DNA from: Acidobacteriota bacterium
Lineage (GTDB): Bacteria > Acidobacteriota > UBA6911
Length of the DNA: 9,665 bases
Assembly (NCBI GenBank): GCA_017860075.1
Contig: JAFNAH010000090.1
Location: 1-9,665 of the forward strand
Direction: 5' to 3'
Shown: positions 8,134-9,665 of the stretch, piece after piece
Position numbering within the stretch: position 1 is the stretch's first letter
Layout of the letters: each line of letters begins with the position of its first letter
Program-made: the position numbers and the translations under genes
Notes under the pieces: generated by a model
What the model was told of the DNA's origin: nothing
What the model saw: the letters and a program-made list of their open reading frames with translations, nothing else
Database searches by the model: none

Positions 8134-8187
8134 GACCTGAACTCCGACTTAGACCTGGACTTAGACTTGGACCTGGACGTAGACGTG
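8134..8187 (+). repeat. Hexamer tandem array, left arm (GAC-BTR x9)
   Basis: Nine consecutive hexamers in register, eight fitting GAC followed by (C/T/G)T(A/G) and one degenerate (AACTCC at 8140-8145). Variation among the eight is confined to positions 4 and 6: CTG, TTA, TTG, GTA and GTG occur. Read as codons on the plus strand it would be Asp-Leu/Asp-Val, but no gene start supports translation. It is the partner of the inverted array at 8267-8326. Confidence 0.85.
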
Positions 8188-8272
8188 GAGCATAGCGGTC
8201 GACTCGCATCTCTGAAGGTCGGATGCCTGCCCGTTCCCTCCGAAGCCGACACGCTCCCAAGAGCACATAGAC
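8188..8272. other. 85-nt loop between the inverted hexamer arrays
   Basis: Mixed-sequence DNA with no hexamer periodicity. It is bounded by near-identical short direct repeats, GAGCATAG (8188-8195) and GAGCACATAG (8261-8270). A possible inner stem pairs GTCGG near 8218 with CCGAC at 8246-8250. No promoter or gene is evident. The last unit of the right arm (8267-8272, degenerate) overlaps its end. Confidence 0.4.
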
Positions 8273-8326
8273 CAGGTCCAAGACCAGGTCCAGGTCCAAG
8301 TCCACGTCTAAGTCCAGGTCCAGGTT
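8267..8326 (-). repeat. Hexamer tandem array, right arm (inverted, x10)
   Basis: Ten hexamers in register; on the minus strand most read GAC followed by CTG, TTA, TTG or GTG, with degenerate units at 8267-8272, 8279-8284 and 8321-8326. Folding so that base i pairs with base 16460-i places it against 8134-8187. In that register I count 42 Watson-Crick and 3 G-U pairs in 54 positions. Other registers offset by 6 nt are also possible because of the repeat. Confidence 0.85.
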
Positions 8327-8332
8327 TTAGCC

Positions 8333-8342
8333 GATCTAGATC
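8333..8342. repeat. 10-bp perfect palindrome GATCTAGATC
   Basis: A perfect palindrome six bases after the right hexamer array and about 80 nt before the GH36 start. It could be an operator half-site pair or part of the array element. It may also be chance; nothing else in the gap up to 8411 looks like a promoter. Confidence 0.3.
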
Positions 8343-8411
8343 AAGTCGCCTCGTAGAGTTCGATTAACCCCGAAAGGGCAGTACCGTACGCTTGCAGGCT
8401 CACACATGTTC

Positions 8412-8416
8412 GGAGA
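8412..8416 (+). promoter_or_regulatory. Ribosome binding site for the GH36 gene
   Basis: GGAGA lies 7 nt before ATG 8424, which favours 8424 over the in-frame ATG at 8406, where this site would fall inside the coding sequence. Confidence 0.6.
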
Positions 8417-8423
8417 CACTATC

Positions 8424-9665
8424 ATGCGAAAACACCGCGTTTTGACCTCGTTCCTTCTTCTTGTCTTTTCTGCTCTGGCATTCGGTTCGAACTCCACGGT
8501 CACTGTGGGAACGCTAAGCGCGCGGCTTGAATTCGACAGTGCGCTCCACAGTCGTGTTCTCACCGCCTTCGGCGGGAGCCCGGCCGCCTTCACCGAGTGG
8601 AGCCCATCGGAGTCTGTGACGGTCGGCGGCGTCGACATCAGGGACTTTTCGCTCAAGGAGCAGCACGCTCAAGACGTCCGGGATGCCCTCGGCAAGGGCC
8701 GCCGCCACATTCTGACTGGCGAGACGGCGAACCTCCGCAAGGAAGTGCGGGCGACATCCTACGATGGCTATCCCGCCACGATCGTCGTCGAAGTCCGCTA
8801 CACAAACATCGGGCAGTCTCCGCTCAGGATTGAACGCTGGACCAATAATCACTACACCGTTCCCGCGCGTGAGCCGTCAGCGGAGCCCTTCTGGTCGTTC
8901 CAGAGCGGCTCCTACGAGAACCGGCCTGCGTGGGTCTTGCCATTGAAGGAGGGCTTCAAGCAGGACAATTTCCAGGGGATGAACGACACCGATTACGGCG
9001 GCGGCACGCCCGTCGCCGACGTCTGGCGCCGGGACGGCGGGATCGCTGTCGGCCATCTGGAACTGGTGCCGAAGATGGTTTCCCTGCCGGTCGCGATGCC
9101 GGGCCCCTCGGCGGCTGAGCTTTCGGTCACCTATGCCTGCGACCGGACCCTGGCACCCGGTGAATCGCTCGACACCTTCCGGACCTTTGTCACTGTTCAC
9201 AAGGGCGACTACTTCTCTGCCCTGAGAGAGTATCGAAGCATGATGATTGGGCAAGGCGTGAAGTTCAGTAAGGCCCCGCCCGATGCCTTCGAGCCGATCT
9301 GGTGTGCCTGGGGATACAGGCGGACCTTTCAACCTCCGCAGATCTACGGCGCGCTTCCCATCGTCAAGAAGCTCGGCTTCCGCTGGGTCACGCTCGATGA
9401 CGGCTGGCAGACCGCGGAAGGGGACTGGTTCCTCGAGCCCAAGAAGTTCCCCCGGGGCGACCAGGACATGAAAGCCATGGTCGACCGCATTCACGCCGAC
9501 GGCTTCAAAGCCCAGCTCTGGTGGGCCCCGATGTCCGTTGACCCGGGCACACAGAAGATCGAGAAGCACCCGGAGTGGCTGCTCCTCGACAAAGACGGAA
9601 GCAAACATAAGATCACCTACTGGGACGCGTTCTATTTGTGCCCGGCAGTACCGGAGGTCCGAGCC
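8424..9665 (+). CDS. Secreted alpha-galactosidase-like glycoside hydrolase, GH36/melibiase type (3' partial)
   Basis: 414 codons open to the last base, with no stop. Signal peptide MRKHR-VLTSFLLLVFSALAFG, cleavage near residue 22. Residues about 25-270 form the N-terminal beta-supersandwich of GH36 (for example IERWTNNHY, SFQSGSYENRPAW, FRTFVTVHKGDYFSALREY). The barrel then starts with W293-C-A-W-G-Y-R-R, followed by LGFRWVTLD325-D326-G-W-Q and GDW with KFPRG, MVDRIHADGFKAQLWWAPM. These are the early-barrel motifs of GH36/GH31-like alpha-galactosidases, which release terminal alpha-galactose with retention. The nucleophile Asp and acid/base Asp of GH36 lie further downstream and are not in the window. 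The gene is separated from the oxidoreductase by the hexamer hairpin, so it may be a separate transcript. The family is well supported; exact specificity within GH36 and related clans is not. Confidence 0.87.
   Translation, partial: MRKHRVLTSFLLLVFSALAFGSNSTVTVGTLSARLEFDSALHSRVLTAFGGSPAAFTEWSPSESVTVGGVDIRDFSLKEQHAQDVRDALGKGRRHILTGETANLRKEVRATSYDGYPATIVVEVRYTNIGQSPLRIERWTNNHYTVPAREPSAEPFWSFQSGSYENRPAWVLPLKEGFKQDNFQGMNDTDYGGGTPVADVWRRDGGIAVGHLELVPKMVSLPVAMPGPSAAELSVTYACDRTLAPGESLDTFRTFVTVHKGDYFSALREYRSMMIGQGVKFSKAPPDAFEPIWCAWGYRRTFQPPQIYGALPIVKKLGFRWVTLDDGWQTAEGDWFLEPKKFPRGDQDMKAMVDRIHADGFKAQLWWAPMSVDPGTQKIEKHPEWLLLDKDGSKHKITYWDAFYLCPAVPEVRA

Noticed and set aside
7853..8305. Minus-strand frame beginning with Asp-Leu repeats
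   Set aside because: It mirrors the right array and then runs antisense through the well-supported oxidoreductase gene.
8134..8326. CRISPR array
   Set aside because: Units are contiguous 6-mers without spacers and occur in both orientations; there are no cas genes in the window.
8113..8367. Plus-strand frame with Asp-Leu repeats, then Pro/Gly/Arg-rich repeats
   Set aside because: It is a product of the hexamer arrays; it would start at a TTG inside the previous gene's end, has no SD, and its two halves are merely opposite orientations of the same repeat.
8877..9608. Minus-strand frame of 243 codons
   Set aside because: It is antisense to the GH36 gene, whose motifs WCAWGYRR and LDDGWQ are clear.

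Overview
The window reads as a carbohydrate-degradation locus from a high-GC, Gram-negative, soil-type bacterium. Shine-Dalgarno sites are clear, almost every protein carries an export signal, and one oxidoreductase has a twin-arginine signal. Secreted esterases, glycosidase-like barrels, beta-propellers and Tat-exported Gfo/Idh/MocA proteins are typical of Acidobacteriota (Solibacter/Bryobacter type). Planctomycetes and Verrucomicrobia are possible alternatives. This assignment is inference from gene style; there is no rRNA or other marker gene in the window.

Positions 1-6651 form one tightly packed plus-strand operon. It starts with a tandem alpha/beta-hydrolase (acetyl-xylan-esterase type) whose 5' end lies outside the window. 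Next comes a secreted TIM-barrel glycosidase-like protein with a GH42-type trimerisation domain, broken by a one-base frameshift near 3465. Two related secreted beta-propeller proteins follow. The junctions are 4-7 nt overlaps or a 4-nt gap, so translational coupling is likely.

A short AT-rich gap (6652-6790), probably holding a new promoter, precedes a Tat-dependent Gfo/Idh/MocA oxidoreductase (6791-8116). The next gap (8117-8423) is the oddest part of the window. It holds two arrays of a GAC-BTR hexamer in inverted orientation, about 54 and 60 nt long, that can fold on each other around an 85-nt loop. After it begins a secreted GH36 alpha-galactosidase-type gene (8424 onward), which runs off the right edge before its catalytic nucleophile region.

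Together the genes suggest extracytoplasmic breakdown of an acylated, galactose-containing plant or microbial polysaccharide: deacylation, glycoside cleavage, sugar recognition or lysis by the propellers, and NAD-linked sugar oxidation. The substrate cannot be read from the sequence. The most unusual items are the inverted hexamer arrays, the frameshift, the second hydrolase domain that lacks catalytic residues, and the tandem propeller pair of unknown activity.
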